Assembly (NCBI RefSeq): GCF_900241005.1
Contig: NZ_OEST01000004.1
Coordinates: 62,001 to 126,000, forward strand
Source of the DNA: Bacteroides cutis
Lineage (GTDB): Bacteria; Bacteroidota; Bacteroidia; Bacteroidales; Bacteroidaceae
Direction of reading: 5' to 3'
Length of the DNA: 64,000 nt
Part shown: piece by piece, positions 48,209 to 56,922 of the stretch
How the letters are laid out: every line of letters starts with the position of its first letter
How positions within the stretch are numbered: the stretch's first letter is position 1
Program-made: the position numbers and the translations under genes
The notes under the pieces: generated by a model
Databases searched by the model: none
What the model was told of the DNA's origin: nothing
What the model saw: only the letters and a program-made list of their open reading frames with translations

Positions 48209-49198
48209 TCACTTTTTCAAAATCACACTCATTCCCGGTCTTAATCCCTCTATTTTTTCCAGCGGGGAAGCTTTTACCTCAAATGTTTTTAGGTCGAACT
48301 GCCCGGTCGTTTTAGTTGCTTTCCAGGCAGCGTATGTGCCGAGGTCTTTCATATAATATACCTTCAAGCGTATGCTCTTGTCGAGGGCGGGGATGAATGC
48401 TTCAAATTCAGTATCCATGCCTAGTCCTTGCAACAAATCTTCGCGTACATTGAAAGTTACCCATATATCATCCAATGTAGCAATATTCATGATGGGGGCG
48501 CCTGTCCCAACCAATTCACCTACTTTGGGGAATATCTCGGATACCTCTCCGGCGGTTTGTGCTATCAAGTAAGTTTCCTTGATATACGATGCTACTTCAG
48601 CAACAACTCCTTTAGCACGTTCCACCAATGCGGCAGCGGCGGCTTTGTCTTCACGTTCGGCACCGTTCTTGGCCATGTTATATTGTGCTTTAGCTGCTTT
48701 TTCGGTAGCTATGGCTGCATCACGTTGGGCAGTAACTTCATCCAGTTTTTGTGCAGACATCACTCCTTGATCGTGCAAATTTCTTATCCGTTTATAAGAT
48801 TTTTCTGCAATGACAAGTCCTGCCTGTGCTTTCTGCCACATTTCGTAGGCAGCCTGTATCTGTTCCCGACGGACACCTTTCAGAGCTTTTTCATTCTGTG
48901 CCTGTGCGGCAGCTTCGGCGGCACGTGCCTGTTCAAGCTTGGCTTGCACATCGGGTGCCTCCAGAATGGCAAGGGTATCTCCAGCTTGCACATTCTGCCC
49001 TTCTTTCACTCGAAATTCCAGAATACGTCCCGGTACTTTGCTTGATACGCGATACTCCGTTACTTCTGCTTGTCCCTGTACAATCTCCGGCCCTTTGCGG
49101 AGCATGAAGAAGCCCACAAGAGCAACTATGGCAATCACTCCCGTCAGTGTGAGAAATGCCAGTAGCATGTTACTGTTTTGTGATTTTGTATCCAACAT
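48209..49198 (-). CDS. HlyD-family membrane fusion protein
   Basis: A 329-residue adaptor starting at the ATG 49198 (MLDTKSQNSNMLLAFLTLTGVIAIVALVGFFML). Upstream in-frame codons derive from an AT-rich TTTACAATTT spacer. A single membrane anchor is followed by lipoyl half-motif VSSKVPGRILEFRVKEGQNVQAGDTLAILEAPD. An Ala-rich alpha-hairpin runs from ~75-200, then the second lipoyl half AQTAGEVSEIFPKVGELVGTGAPIMNIATLDDIWVTFNVRED, then a beta barrel. It links the two ABC-2 permeases to the TolC-like channel encoded just upstream in the same operon. Confidence 0.91.
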   Translation of the reverse strand: MLDTKSQNSNMLLAFLTLTGVIAIVALVGFFMLRKGPEIVQGQAEVTEYRVSSKVPGRILEFRVKEGQNVQAGDTLAILEAPDVQAKLEQARAAEAAAQAQNEKALKGVRREQIQAAYEMWQKAQAGLVIAEKSYKRIRNLHDQGVMSAQKLDEVTAQRDAAIATEKAAKAQYNMAKNGAEREDKAAAAALVERAKGVVAEVASYIKETYLIAQTAGEVSEIFPKVGELVGTGAPIMNIATLDDIWVTFNVREDLLQGLGMDTEFEAFIPALDKSIRLKVYYMKDLGTYAAWKATKTTGQFDLKTFEVKASPLEKIEGLRPGMSVILKK

Positions 49199-49331
49199 TT
49201 TATTTACGATTTTACAATTTACAATTTCGCTTCGTTCAAAAATCACTTCATTCTTTATGAATATATAGCTCCGATTGAAACTACGTTGATTTACTATTTA
49301 CAATTTCCAACTCACGATTAACTGACGTTTA

Positions 49332-50834
49332 TTAATCGCCTGATCGTAAATTGTCGAATTGTAAATTCCCTGTAGCCTTCTTCAGATAGATTTCCGTCAA
49401 CTTCACATCAATCTGTGCATCTATCTTTTCCGATTGAGCAGAAAGCCAGGCAGTATGCGCTTCAAGCACATTGCTTGCCGGTATTACCCCCTCTTCAAAT
49501 CCAAGGGTAGCATAGCGTAGGTTCTCATTGGCTTTCTCCAGATTTTTTTCGGCCATGATGAGCGTTTTGGCAGCTTCGTTCACTTTGAAAGCAGATTGGT
49601 TAACTTGTAATTCTATCTTTTCTTTGGCATTGTCCAATTGGTATTGCGTGATACGCGCTTCCGATTTAGCGGCTTTTACTTTATAAATACCTTCACCCCA
49701 ATGCCAGATAGGAAGGGAAACCATGACGCCTACATTCCACATTCCTTTGAATTTCTTTTCAAAGCTGTTGAAGACGGAGGGATTGGTTACCATATAGTTG
49801 CCTATCAAAGCAACGGACGGAAGAAATTCCGCACGGGTAACGTTGACTTTCTGCTTGTAAATTTGAGTAGCAAGTTTCAGACTGCGTACTTCCGGGCGGG
49901 TAGCATAAACATTATTGATATCAATATTTTTTTCTACTACCGGAACAATGCCCAAGTCATTTTTCTTTTCATCAGCCAGCGTAATGGAAGAACTAAGATC
50001 AAGTCCGCACAGTTGGCAAAGCAACATTTTGGCAAGGCTCAAACCATCGTTAACTTTAGTCAAAGTCATTTCAGCCTCATTCACCTTTACCTTGACAGAT
50101 AAGCCGTCGGCTTTGGTGGCTACTCCCTCAACAATCATCTTGTCGATATCACTTTCCAACTTTTGTAATAATTCGAGGTAACCTTCCGCCAACTTTTTTT
50201 TGCTGGCGAGGGATACCACTTGCCAGTATGCCTGGTCTGTACTCAAAATGACTTCCTGTATACCGGTGTTATGCTGTTGCTGTGCCAGTTCCTCTGCATA
50301 TTTGGTGATTTTGTTGTAAGCCCGTATTTTACCACCCATATACAAAGGTTGTGTCAGGGTCAATGCTCCAGTATATATATTGCGCGTGTCTGTACGAAAA
50401 GCATCAACGAGAGATTGCCCCAAACCATTGAGCGGCGTAGCGATATCTGTACTTCCTAATGACTGGAGGATTGCCATGAGTTGAGGATTTTGTATCAATT
50501 CAGGATGTTGGGTCAACATTTCTTGGATACCATTTTGTAAAGCACCACCGACCTGTGTCCCCACAGAACCGAGTGCACTTTTTTGTGCATCGCTCAGTAA
50601 AGAAAATTCTTTCTGATTACGCATATATCCGCCCGATGCAGAAATATTGGGCAGATAATTGGTGAATGCCGCTTTTTTCTGATAGTGTGCCGCATTGATT
50701 TTTTCCTGGCTAATCAACAATTCTTTGTTGTTGGCAATTGCCAATGCACGGCAACTATCCAAACTCAAAACCTCCTGTGCGACCATGGGAAGCGTCAGGC
50801 AAGTCAACCAGATGAAACAGAAGAACTTTTTCAT
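49332..50834 (-). CDS. TolC-family outer-membrane channel protein
   Basis: A 500-residue protein with signal peptide MKKFFCFIWLTCLTLPMVAQ. The first repeat is VLSLDSCRALAIANNKELLISQEKINAAHYQKKAAFTNYLPNISASGGY, and the second is VNVTRAEFLPSVALIGNYMVTNPSVF with long helices between. A Gln-rich insertion at ~95-130 (QKSALGSVGTQVGGALQNGIQEML) lengthens the first half. It is the first gene of the export operon (TolC-HlyD-permease-permease). The last codons (NLQFDNLRSGD) overlap a TTTACAATTT/ATCGTAAATT motif also found in other spacers, so the C-terminus may have been remodelled. Confidence 0.9.
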   Translation of the reverse strand: MKKFFCFIWLTCLTLPMVAQEVLSLDSCRALAIANNKELLISQEKINAAHYQKKAAFTNYLPNISASGGYMRNQKEFSLLSDAQKSALGSVGTQVGGALQNGIQEMLTQHPELIQNPQLMAILQSLGSTDIATPLNGLGQSLVDAFRTDTRNIYTGALTLTQPLYMGGKIRAYNKITKYAEELAQQQHNTGIQEVILSTDQAYWQVVSLASKKKLAEGYLELLQKLESDIDKMIVEGVATKADGLSVKVKVNEAEMTLTKVNDGLSLAKMLLCQLCGLDLSSSITLADEKKNDLGIVPVVEKNIDINNVYATRPEVRSLKLATQIYKQKVNVTRAEFLPSVALIGNYMVTNPSVFNSFEKKFKGMWNVGVMVSLPIWHWGEGIYKVKAAKSEARITQYQLDNAKEKIELQVNQSAFKVNEAAKTLIMAEKNLEKANENLRYATLGFEEGVIPASNVLEAHTAWLSAQSEKIDAQIDVKLTEIYLKKATGNLQFDNLRSGD

Positions 50835-50906
50835 TGGGTCTATACATTATAATAAGGTGATAAAATTGTTATTGGTATAGCAACAATAATTGCATAAACA
50901 ACGATG

Positions 50907-50914
50907 CAAATGTA
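50907..50914 (-). promoter_or_regulatory. Bacteroides -7 promoter box of the TolC-HlyD-permease operon
   Basis: The minus strand reads TACATTTG, an exact TAnnTTTG match, 72 nt upstream of the ATG at 50834. Confidence 0.6.
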
Positions 50915-50953
50915 TAGGCTTTCAATGATATTGCAAAATAATTTAGACCTTTT

Positions 50954-51832
50954 TTAATCTAAATTGAATGATTGTGATCCGATAAGCGTTCCATCGGCAA
51001 AAATATCTGCACGGTAGACACCTGCATATAGATATTCTTCTACATCCCAATAGACTGTAACATCTTGTTCTTCACCGTTATATTCAATGTATTTCTTAAT
51101 GGAATATACCAAATGCCGGTTTTCGTATTGGAAAGTGTTGGAAGCGCTTTTGGTCAATACATCGTTATCGGGCTTTGTGATACGGATATAAAGCGTGCGT
51201 TCACCGGTTTCTGCAGTAATATTCTTTACGATGGTAAAGTTGATTTTGAATTTCACGATATCTTTCACCTTCTTGGCAATCTTGCCCCGCTTGTTGATAG
51301 CTTGAATATTGATATTCGTTGCATCTAATTGGGCGGCAAGAGTTACCTTCTTATTTAAGGTGTTTTTCTCTTCGGAAAGATTGTTGATTTGCCGGGAAGC
51401 GTCATTATACTTCCGCGTAACGTCTGCGATAACTTCTTTTTGGTGAGTGGTCAGGCGGCTCAGAGAGTCTATCTGGTTGATATAACCAATCATAACCTTA
51501 CGTAACGTTGCCAATTCTTTTTTTAGGCGGCGTATTTCGGTTGCATTACTGCTTTTTACTGTACGCAACTCTTCCAGCAAGCGTTGTGTCTTCAACTGTT
51601 CTTGTTCCAGTAGTGCGGAAAGAGAGTCATTGGAAACGGTTAGTTTCAATTCATCATATTGTTTTGCAAAGTCTGTATATTGATTTTCCAAGTCTTCCTT
51701 TTCTAACTCGAATTCCTGAACGAGTTCATTCTTGGACTGTTTCTCGAAAACAAATAGTACAGTTACTACTATCAATAATAGTATCAAAAGACTCCCGACA
51801 ACAATTTGGAGCGTATTTTTATTAGTCGCCAT
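50954..51832 (-). CDS. Conserved membrane-anchored coiled-coil protein of unknown function
   Basis: I do not recognise a named family. It has 292 residues: one N-terminal membrane segment (QIVVGSLLILLLIVVTVLFVF, residues 9-29), then a long coiled coil to about residue 170 (LVQEFELEKEDLENQYTDFAKQYDELKL, NDASRQINNLSEEKNTLNKKV). A beta-rich C-terminal domain follows (KINFTIVKNITAETGERTLYIRITKPDNDVL, VYWDVEEYLYAGVYRADIFADGTLIGSQSFNLD). The topology suggests a periplasmic-facing protein. It stands alone, divergent from mdh. Its promoter region carries TAATCAT tandem repeats. Confidence 0.8.
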   Translation of the reverse strand: MATNKNTLQIVVGSLLILLLIVVTVLFVFEKQSKNELVQEFELEKEDLENQYTDFAKQYDELKLTVSNDSLSALLEQEQLKTQRLLEELRTVKSSNATEIRRLKKELATLRKVMIGYINQIDSLSRLTTHQKEVIADVTRKYNDASRQINNLSEEKNTLNKKVTLAAQLDATNINIQAINKRGKIAKKVKDIVKFKINFTIVKNITAETGERTLYIRITKPDNDVLTKSASNTFQYENRHLVYSIKKYIEYNGEEQDVTVYWDVEEYLYAGVYRADIFADGTLIGSQSFNLD

Positions 51833-51898
51833 CTTTTTTAATGATTAATGTTTAATAATTAATGATGGGAGATAATTGGTCACCATCCTAATCGTTGG

Positions 51899-51906
51899 CA
51901 AAATTA
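51899..51906 (-). promoter_or_regulatory. Bacteroides -7 promoter box of the coiled-coil gene
   Basis: The minus strand reads TAATTTTG, an exact TAnnTTTG match, 67 nt upstream of the ATG at 51832. The TAATCAT repeats lie directly upstream, where a -33 element would be. Confidence 0.5.
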
Positions 51907-51944
51907 ATCATTAATCATTAATCATTAATCACTAATCAGTAACT
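51904..51944. repeat. Tandem TAATCAT heptamer repeats
   Basis: About four to five copies of a 7-nt unit (TTAATCA three times perfectly, then TTAATCACTAATCAG). A related inverted stretch (AATGATTAATGTTTAATAATTAATGAT) lies at 51839-51866. Short-unit repeats next to a promoter can change copy number. Confidence 0.85.
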
Positions 51945-52002
51945 AAATGTGCATTTAACTAAAATTATTACGGAAAAATTTCTTTAATTAGGAATGTCGT
52001 TG

Positions 52003-52010
52003 TACTTTTG
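52003..52010 (+). promoter_or_regulatory. Bacteroides -7 promoter box of mdh
   Basis: TACTTTTG matches TAnnTTTG exactly, 48 nt upstream of the ATG at 52058. Confidence 0.65.
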
Positions 52011-52057
52011 TAGCATCTTTAAAAGAACACTTATTAAACAAAAAAACTTTAGAAATT

Positions 52058-52999
52058 ATGTCAAAAGTAACCGTAGTAGGTGCAGGTAACGTAGGTGCTA
52101 CATGCGCTAATGTGTTGGCCTTTAATGAAGTGGCTGACGAAGTGGTAATGCTGGATGTGAAAGAAGGCGTTTCGGAAGGTAAAGCAATGGATATGATGCA
52201 GACTGCTCAACTGTTGGGCTTCGACACCACTATTGTAGGTTGTACCAACGATTATGAAAAGACTGCTAACTCCGATGTTGTTGTTATTACTTCAGGTATT
52301 CCCCGTAAGCCGGGTATGACTCGTGAAGAATTAATTGGTGTAAATGCAGGTATCGTTAAATCGGTTGCGCAGAACATTTTGAAATATTCTCCCAATGCTA
52401 TTCTTGTAGTTATTTCTAACCCGATGGATACTATGACTTATTTGTCACTGAAATCTTTGGGTGTTCCTAAGAATCGCATCATCGGTATGGGTGGTGCTTT
52501 GGATAGCTCCCGTTTCAAATATTTCTTGTCTCAGGCTTTGGGCTGCAACGCCAACGAAGTGGAAGGTATAGTTATTGGTGGTCATGGTGATACTACTATG
52601 ATTCCGTTGGCTCGTTTAGCTACTTACAAAGGTCAACCAGTAAGCACATTGTTAGGTGAAGAGAAACTGAACGAAGTAGTAGCTTCTACTATGGTGGGAG
52701 GGGCTACTCTGACTAAGTTGTTGGGTACATCTGCTTGGTATGCTCCGGGTGCTGCTGGTGCATATGTAGTAGAATCTATCATTCACAACCAAAGGAAGAT
52801 GATTCCTTGCTCTGTATATTTGGAAGGGGAATACGGTGAATCAGATATCTGTATCGGTGTACCTGTAATTCTTGGTAAGAATGGTATCGAGAAAATTGTT
52901 GAATTGGAACTGACCGCTGATGAAAAAGCTAAATTTGCTGCCAGCGCCGCTGCCGTTCATAAGACAAATGCTGCATTGAAAGAAGTAGGTGCTCTCTAA
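52058..52999 (+). CDS. mdh: Malate dehydrogenase
   Basis: A 313-residue NAD-dependent enzyme of the lactate-dehydrogenase-like malate dehydrogenase group. It has the Rossmann motif VTVVGAGNVGATCANVLAF, the NAD-binding Asp in VMLDVKEG, and the substrate-binding Arg region GIPRKPGMTREELIGVNAGIV. VISNPMDTMTYLSLK and the catalytic His in VEGIVIGGHGDTTMIPLARLAT follow. It interconverts malate and oxaloacetate, in Bacteroides mainly in the reductive branch leading to fumarate and succinate. It is a single-gene unit with its own promoter box and terminator. Confidence 0.95.
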   Translation: MSKVTVVGAGNVGATCANVLAFNEVADEVVMLDVKEGVSEGKAMDMMQTAQLLGFDTTIVGCTNDYEKTANSDVVVITSGIPRKPGMTREELIGVNAGIVKSVAQNILKYSPNAILVVISNPMDTMTYLSLKSLGVPKNRIIGMGGALDSSRFKYFLSQALGCNANEVEGIVIGGHGDTTMIPLARLATYKGQPVSTLLGEEKLNEVVASTMVGGATLTKLLGTSAWYAPGAAGAYVVESIIHNQRKMIPCSVYLEGEYGESDICIGVPVILGKNGIEKIVELELTADEKAKFAASAAAVHKTNAALKEVGAL

Positions 53000-53027
53000 T
53001 TGAGGGTAACTTGGAAAAATAAGTAGA

Positions 53028-53067
53028 CCTCACGAACCTTTCTTTATAGAAAGTCGTGAGGTTTTTT
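53028..53067 (+). terminator. Rho-independent terminator of mdh
   Basis: An 8-bp stem CCTCACGA/TCGTGAGG extends through a CTTTC/GAAAG inner stem with a short bulge, followed by TTTTTT. Confidence 0.9.
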
Positions 53068-53106
53068 CATTATCTTGTTATAAAAGAAAACCGAAATCAA
53101 ATTAAT

Positions 53107-56100
53107 ATGAGGAAAATACAATTATCTATTGCTGCTCTTTTTTTTACTGTTACTACTTATGCGCAAGAATCTCCACTTTGGCTGCGTAATTGTGCCATTG
53201 CTCCTGATGGAACTACTATTGCTTTCACTTATAAAGGTGATATTTATACCGTCCCTACCACAGGCGGACGAGCGCTGCAAATTACTACCAATCCGGCATA
53301 CGATACAGCACCGGTATGGAGTCCTGATAGTAAGCAGATTGCTTTTGCATCCGATCGTATGGGAAGTCTGGATGTTTTTCTTGTTTCCAAGGACGGGGGA
53401 GAACCCTGTCGGTTGACGACCCATTCCGGAAGTGAAACACCTGTTGCTTTCAGCGATACCGGTCACGTTTTGTTTTCTGCAGACATCATGCCTGCTGCCG
53501 AGAGCATTACTTTCCCTTCCAACGGACAGTTCAAACAAATATATCAGGTCTCGACGAAAGGAGGGCGTCCTGTCCTGTTTTCGTCCATACCGATGGAGCA
53601 CATTTCTGTCAACAAAGATGGTGTGATACTCTATCAGGATAAAAAAGGTTATGAAGATTATTGGCGTAAACACCAAAAATCACCTATTGCGCGTGACGTA
53701 TGGATGTACACTCCGGGTAAGAAGCCGCTCTATCAGCGGCAAACCACTTTTGAGGGCGAAGACCGCGAGCCCGTATGGGCTGCCGACGGCAAGTCATTTT
53801 ATTATTTGAGTGAAGAGAACGGAACGTTCAATGTTTATCAACGTGTTTCCGGTACTTCGTCAGCTATACAAGTCACTTATCACACCAAGCAACCGGTTCG
53901 TTTCCTCAGTATGGCAAACGACGGTAGGCTTTGCTATGGTTATGATGGAGAAATCTATACGATGACAGTTGGTAGAAAACCGCAGAAAGTGAATGTGAAT
54001 ATTGTTTCCGATAAAACCGATAAAGATCTTATCCGCCAGATTAGAAATTATGGAGCTACGGAAATGGCGGTTTCTCCAGGTGGAAAAGAAGTTGCTTTCA
54101 TTTTGCGTGGTGATGTCTATGTAACTTCTGTAGATTATAAAACTACTAAGCAGATTACAAATACTCCTTGCCAAGAACGGGATATCGACTTTGCTCCCGA
54201 TGGTCGTTCTCTGGTTTATGCTTCTGAACGAAACGGGCTTTGGCAACTCTATACCTCTACCATTGTGCGTAAAGAGGAGAAACTTTTTGCATATGCCACG
54301 GATTTGAAGGAAGAAAGATTGACTAATTCAAAACTGACTTCTTTCCAACCACAATATAGTCCGGATGGAAAGGAAGTCGCTTTTTTGGAAAACCGTACCG
54401 CTATCCGTATTATTAATCTGAAGAGTAAAGCGGTGCGTACCGTGATGGATGCCAAATATCAGTATTCCTATTCTGACGGTGACCAATGGTATCAATGGAG
54501 TCCGGACGGCAAATGGATTCTTGCGGACTTCATCGGTGTTGGGGGATGGAACAATAAGGATGTCGTTCTTCTGCATGCCGATGGAAAAGGCGAAATGGTA
54601 AACCTCACCGAGAGCGGATATACCGACGGTCGTGCCAAGTGGGTATTGGGTGGAAAGGCCATGATATGGAGAAGTGACCGTGCCGGATACCGTAGCCATG
54701 GTAGTTGGGGAGCGGAGTTCGATACTTACATCATGTTCTTCGATGCTGATGCCTACGACCGTTTCCTTATGAATAAGGAAGATTTGGCATTGTTGGAAGA
54801 AGCCGAGAAAGTTAAGAAGGAAGAAAAGGATAAAAAAGACAAAAAGGAAACCAAGAAAAAAGGAGATAAACAAGAGTCCGGAAAAAAAGATGATACCGAA
54901 AAGGACAAGAAAGCAGAACCGTTGAAACTCGATTTGGAGAACCGTTTTGACCGTATAGTACGTCTCACTGTCAATTCTTCACATATGGGTGATGCCCTGC
55001 TTACTCCAAAAGGTGACGCCCTTTACTATCTGGCTGCTTTCGAAGGAGGTTTTGACCTTTGGAAACATGACTTGAAAGAAAATACTACGAGTATATTCCT
55101 GAAGGGTGTAGGCGGTGGCGCCTTACAGCCTGACAAAGAAGGAAAAAACATCTATCTTTGCAGTGGTGGGGGAATGAAAAAAATAGAAATCGGTGGTGGA
55201 AAAACTACCCAGATAGGATTTGAGGCATTCTTTGAGTATCGTCCGTATGATGAACGTGAGTATATTTTTGATCATGTATGGCGGCAGGTGGATGACAAGT
55301 TCTATGTGGAAAGCCTGCATGGTACCGATTGGAACGGATTTAAAGAAAGCTATAAGCGTTTTTTGCCATATATCAATAATAACTATGACTTTGCTGAGAT
55401 GTTGAGTGAAATGTTGGGTGAGCTGAACGCTTCCCATACGGGGGCACGCTATTCCGCTTGGGGAGACGCATTGCCCACAGCCGCTTTGGGAGTATTCTAT
55501 GATGACGCTTATAGCGGTGAGGGATTGAAAATTAAAGAGATTATAGCCCAAAGTCCTTTGACGAGGAAAAAAACAGATGTTGTTCCAGGTTGTATCATTG
55601 AGAAAATAGATGGTGTTGCTATAAAAGCAGGTGCTGATTATTTCCCGTTATTGGAAGGAAAGGTCAATCGTAAAGTCATTCTTTCTGTTTATAATCCCGA
55701 TACAAAGAAACGCTTTGAAGAAACTATCAAACCTATTTCCTATGGTGCACAGAATGAACTCCTTTATAAACGTTGGGTAGAAACTTGCCGTAAGAAGGTG
55801 GAAGAACTTTCCGGTGGACGCGTCGGTTATGTTCATATCAAAGGTATGGACAGTCCGAGCTTCAGGAAAATCTATTCCGAACTTTTGGGACGTTACCGCA
55901 ATAAAGAAGCGGTTGTGGTAGACGTACGTCATAATGGTGGCGGATGGCTCCATGACGATGTCGTTACTTTACTTAGCGGAAAAGAGTATCAGCGTTTTGT
56001 ACCGCGCGGGCAGTATATCGGCAGTGATCCGTTCAATAAATGGTTAAAACCTTCCTGTATGCTGGTTTGTGAAGATAATTATAGTAATGCACACGGCACT

Positions 56101-56379
56101 CCTTTTGTGTACAAGGCATTGGAAATCGGCAAGTTGGTAGGTACTCCTGTTGCTGGAACCATGACTGCCGTTTGGTGGGAGCGCCAGATTGACTCTAGCA
56201 TCGTATTCGGTATTCCTCAAGTAGGTTGTATGGATATGCAAGGAAATTATCTGGAAAATCACACTTTGCAACCTGATATACTGGTATATAATACACCAGA
56301 AGATGCCATAACGGGAAATGATACCCAACTGAAAACAGCGGTAGATTGTTTACTGCAACAGTTGCCGAAGAAAAAATAA
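53107..56379 (+). CDS. Tricorn-like S41-family protease, secreted
   Basis: A 1090-residue protein starting at the ATG 53107, which begins a signal peptide (MRKIQLSIAALFFTVTTYAQ). The first ~500 residues are WD40/Tolb-like propeller blades (PVWSPDSKQIAFASDRMGSLDVFLV, PQYSPDGKEVAFLENR). A Lys/Glu/Asp-rich linker follows (about 575-620), then the Tricorn core (FDHVWRQVDDKFYVESLHGTDWNGFKESYKRFLP, NASHTGARYS), a PDZ-like part (IIAQSPLTRKKTDVVPGCIIEKIDG) and the S41 catalytic domain. The nucleophile Ser is probably in CEDNYSNAHGTPFVYKAL, and VVDVRHNGGGWLHDDVV is the conserved loop. It degrades peptides outside the cytoplasm. It stands alone. Confidence 0.92.
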   Translation: MRKIQLSIAALFFTVTTYAQESPLWLRNCAIAPDGTTIAFTYKGDIYTVPTTGGRALQITTNPAYDTAPVWSPDSKQIAFASDRMGSLDVFLVSKDGGEPCRLTTHSGSETPVAFSDTGHVLFSADIMPAAESITFPSNGQFKQIYQVSTKGGRPVLFSSIPMEHISVNKDGVILYQDKKGYEDYWRKHQKSPIARDVWMYTPGKKPLYQRQTTFEGEDREPVWAADGKSFYYLSEENGTFNVYQRVSGTSSAIQVTYHTKQPVRFLSMANDGRLCYGYDGEIYTMTVGRKPQKVNVNIVSDKTDKDLIRQIRNYGATEMAVSPGGKEVAFILRGDVYVTSVDYKTTKQITNTPCQERDIDFAPDGRSLVYASERNGLWQLYTSTIVRKEEKLFAYATDLKEERLTNSKLTSFQPQYSPDGKEVAFLENRTAIRIINLKSKAVRTVMDAKYQYSYSDGDQWYQWSPDGKWILADFIGVGGWNNKDVVLLHADGKGEMVNLTESGYTDGRAKWVLGGKAMIWRSDRAGYRSHGSWGAEFDTYIMFFDADAYDRFLMNKEDLALLEEAEKVKKEEKDKKDKKETKKKGDKQESGKKDDTEKDKKAEPLKLDLENRFDRIVRLTVNSSHMGDALLTPKGDALYYLAAFEGGFDLWKHDLKENTTSIFLKGVGGGALQPDKEGKNIYLCSGGGMKKIEIGGGKTTQIGFEAFFEYRPYDEREYIFDHVWRQVDDKFYVESLHGTDWNGFKESYKRFLPYINNNYDFAEMLSEMLGELNASHTGARYSAWGDALPTAALGVFYDDAYSGEGLKIKEIIAQSPLTRKKTDVVPGCIIEKIDGVAIKAGADYFPLLEGKVNRKVILSVYNPDTKKRFEETIKPISYGAQNELLYKRWVETCRKKVEELSGGRVGYVHIKGMDSPSFRKIYSELLGRYRNKEAVVVDVRHNGGGWLHDDVVTLLSGKEYQRFVPRGQYIGSDPFNKWLKPSCMLVCEDNYSNAHGTPFVYKALEIGKLVGTPVAGTMTAVWWERQIDSSIVFGIPQVGCMDMQGNYLENHTLQPDILVYNTPEDAITGNDTQLKTAVDCLLQQLPKKK

Positions 56380-56427
56380 AAGGGATTTTCAGGTGATCCG
56401 TATATATAGATGACTGAAAAACTGTTT

Positions 56428-56457
56428 ATGGGGCTGTCCGATAAAGGACAGCCCCAT
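56428..56457. terminator. Hairpin after the Tricorn-like gene
   Basis: ATGGGGCTGTCC and GGACAGCCCCAT form a perfect 12-bp stem with a GATAAA loop. Only a weak T-rich tail follows (TGTTGTTAT), so termination strength is uncertain. Confidence 0.75.
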
Positions 56458-56478
56458 TGTTGTTATAGAATTAAGTGT

Positions 56479-56566
56479 TGCCAATAAGGTGGCACAACCG
56501 TGCCAATGTTGTGGCAAAGTTGTGCCACCTTATTGGCACGGTTGTGCCACTTTATCGGCAAAGTGT
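56479..56566. repeat. Array of four 22-nt palindromic units (arm GTGCCA/TGGCAC)
   Basis: Units begin TGCCA at 56479, 56501, 56523 and 56545. Each has TGCCA, a 6-nt loop, then TGGCA (CGGCA in unit 4) and a 6-nt tail. With one more base on each side the arms are GTGCCA/TGGCAC, giving the 6-6-6-4 plan. CCAATAAGGTGGCACAA in unit 1 also pairs perfectly over 17 bp with unit 3. It lies between the Tricorn-like gene and the GH20 remnant. Confidence 0.87.
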
Positions 56567-56580
56567 TCTTTCCCGTCAAA

Positions 56581-56871
56581 TTATTCATTGAGTATCAGCC
56601 TGATTTTTCCGCTCTCCCCGGTTGGTAGTTCGATACTGAACCATTGGTTGCAGATATATTGCAATTCGTTGGCTGCAAATATCAGTTCGTCGGAATTGAT
56701 AACAATCTGTTCGTTTGCCGATATGGAGAAAGTGCCTTCCCGTTGTTCGATGTGGTTGGGGTAAGGTAATAATGCAGACAAATTGTCTTATGCAAAAATA
56801 TTCAGCGCAAGTGTCAAACTCCAAAAGTAGAGTATACTTCGGAGATTTCCAGTGAAGAAGTTCTTTTTCAT
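56581..56871 (-). pseudogene. Eroded GH20 beta-N-acetylhexosaminidase gene (N-terminal remnant)
   Basis: From an ATG at 56871 the frame encodes a signal peptide (MKKNFFTGNLRSILYFWSLTLALNIFA) and then hits TAA at 56788-56790. In the same frame after the stop it continues DNLSALLPYPNHIEQREGTFSISANEQIVINSD and onward to KIRLILNE, then stops at 56581. 'LLPYP..IE...G.F.I......I' is the start of the N-terminal domain of GH20 hexosaminidases. The catalytic barrel is missing. One C-to-T change (CAA to TAA) plus loss of the 3' part explains this. The palindromic array begins 15 bp beyond the broken end. Confidence 0.75.
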
Positions 56872-56922
56872 AAAGTAGTATTTAAAGGTTAACGAATCTT
56901 GGAGCGATAGTCCGGGCTGGGG

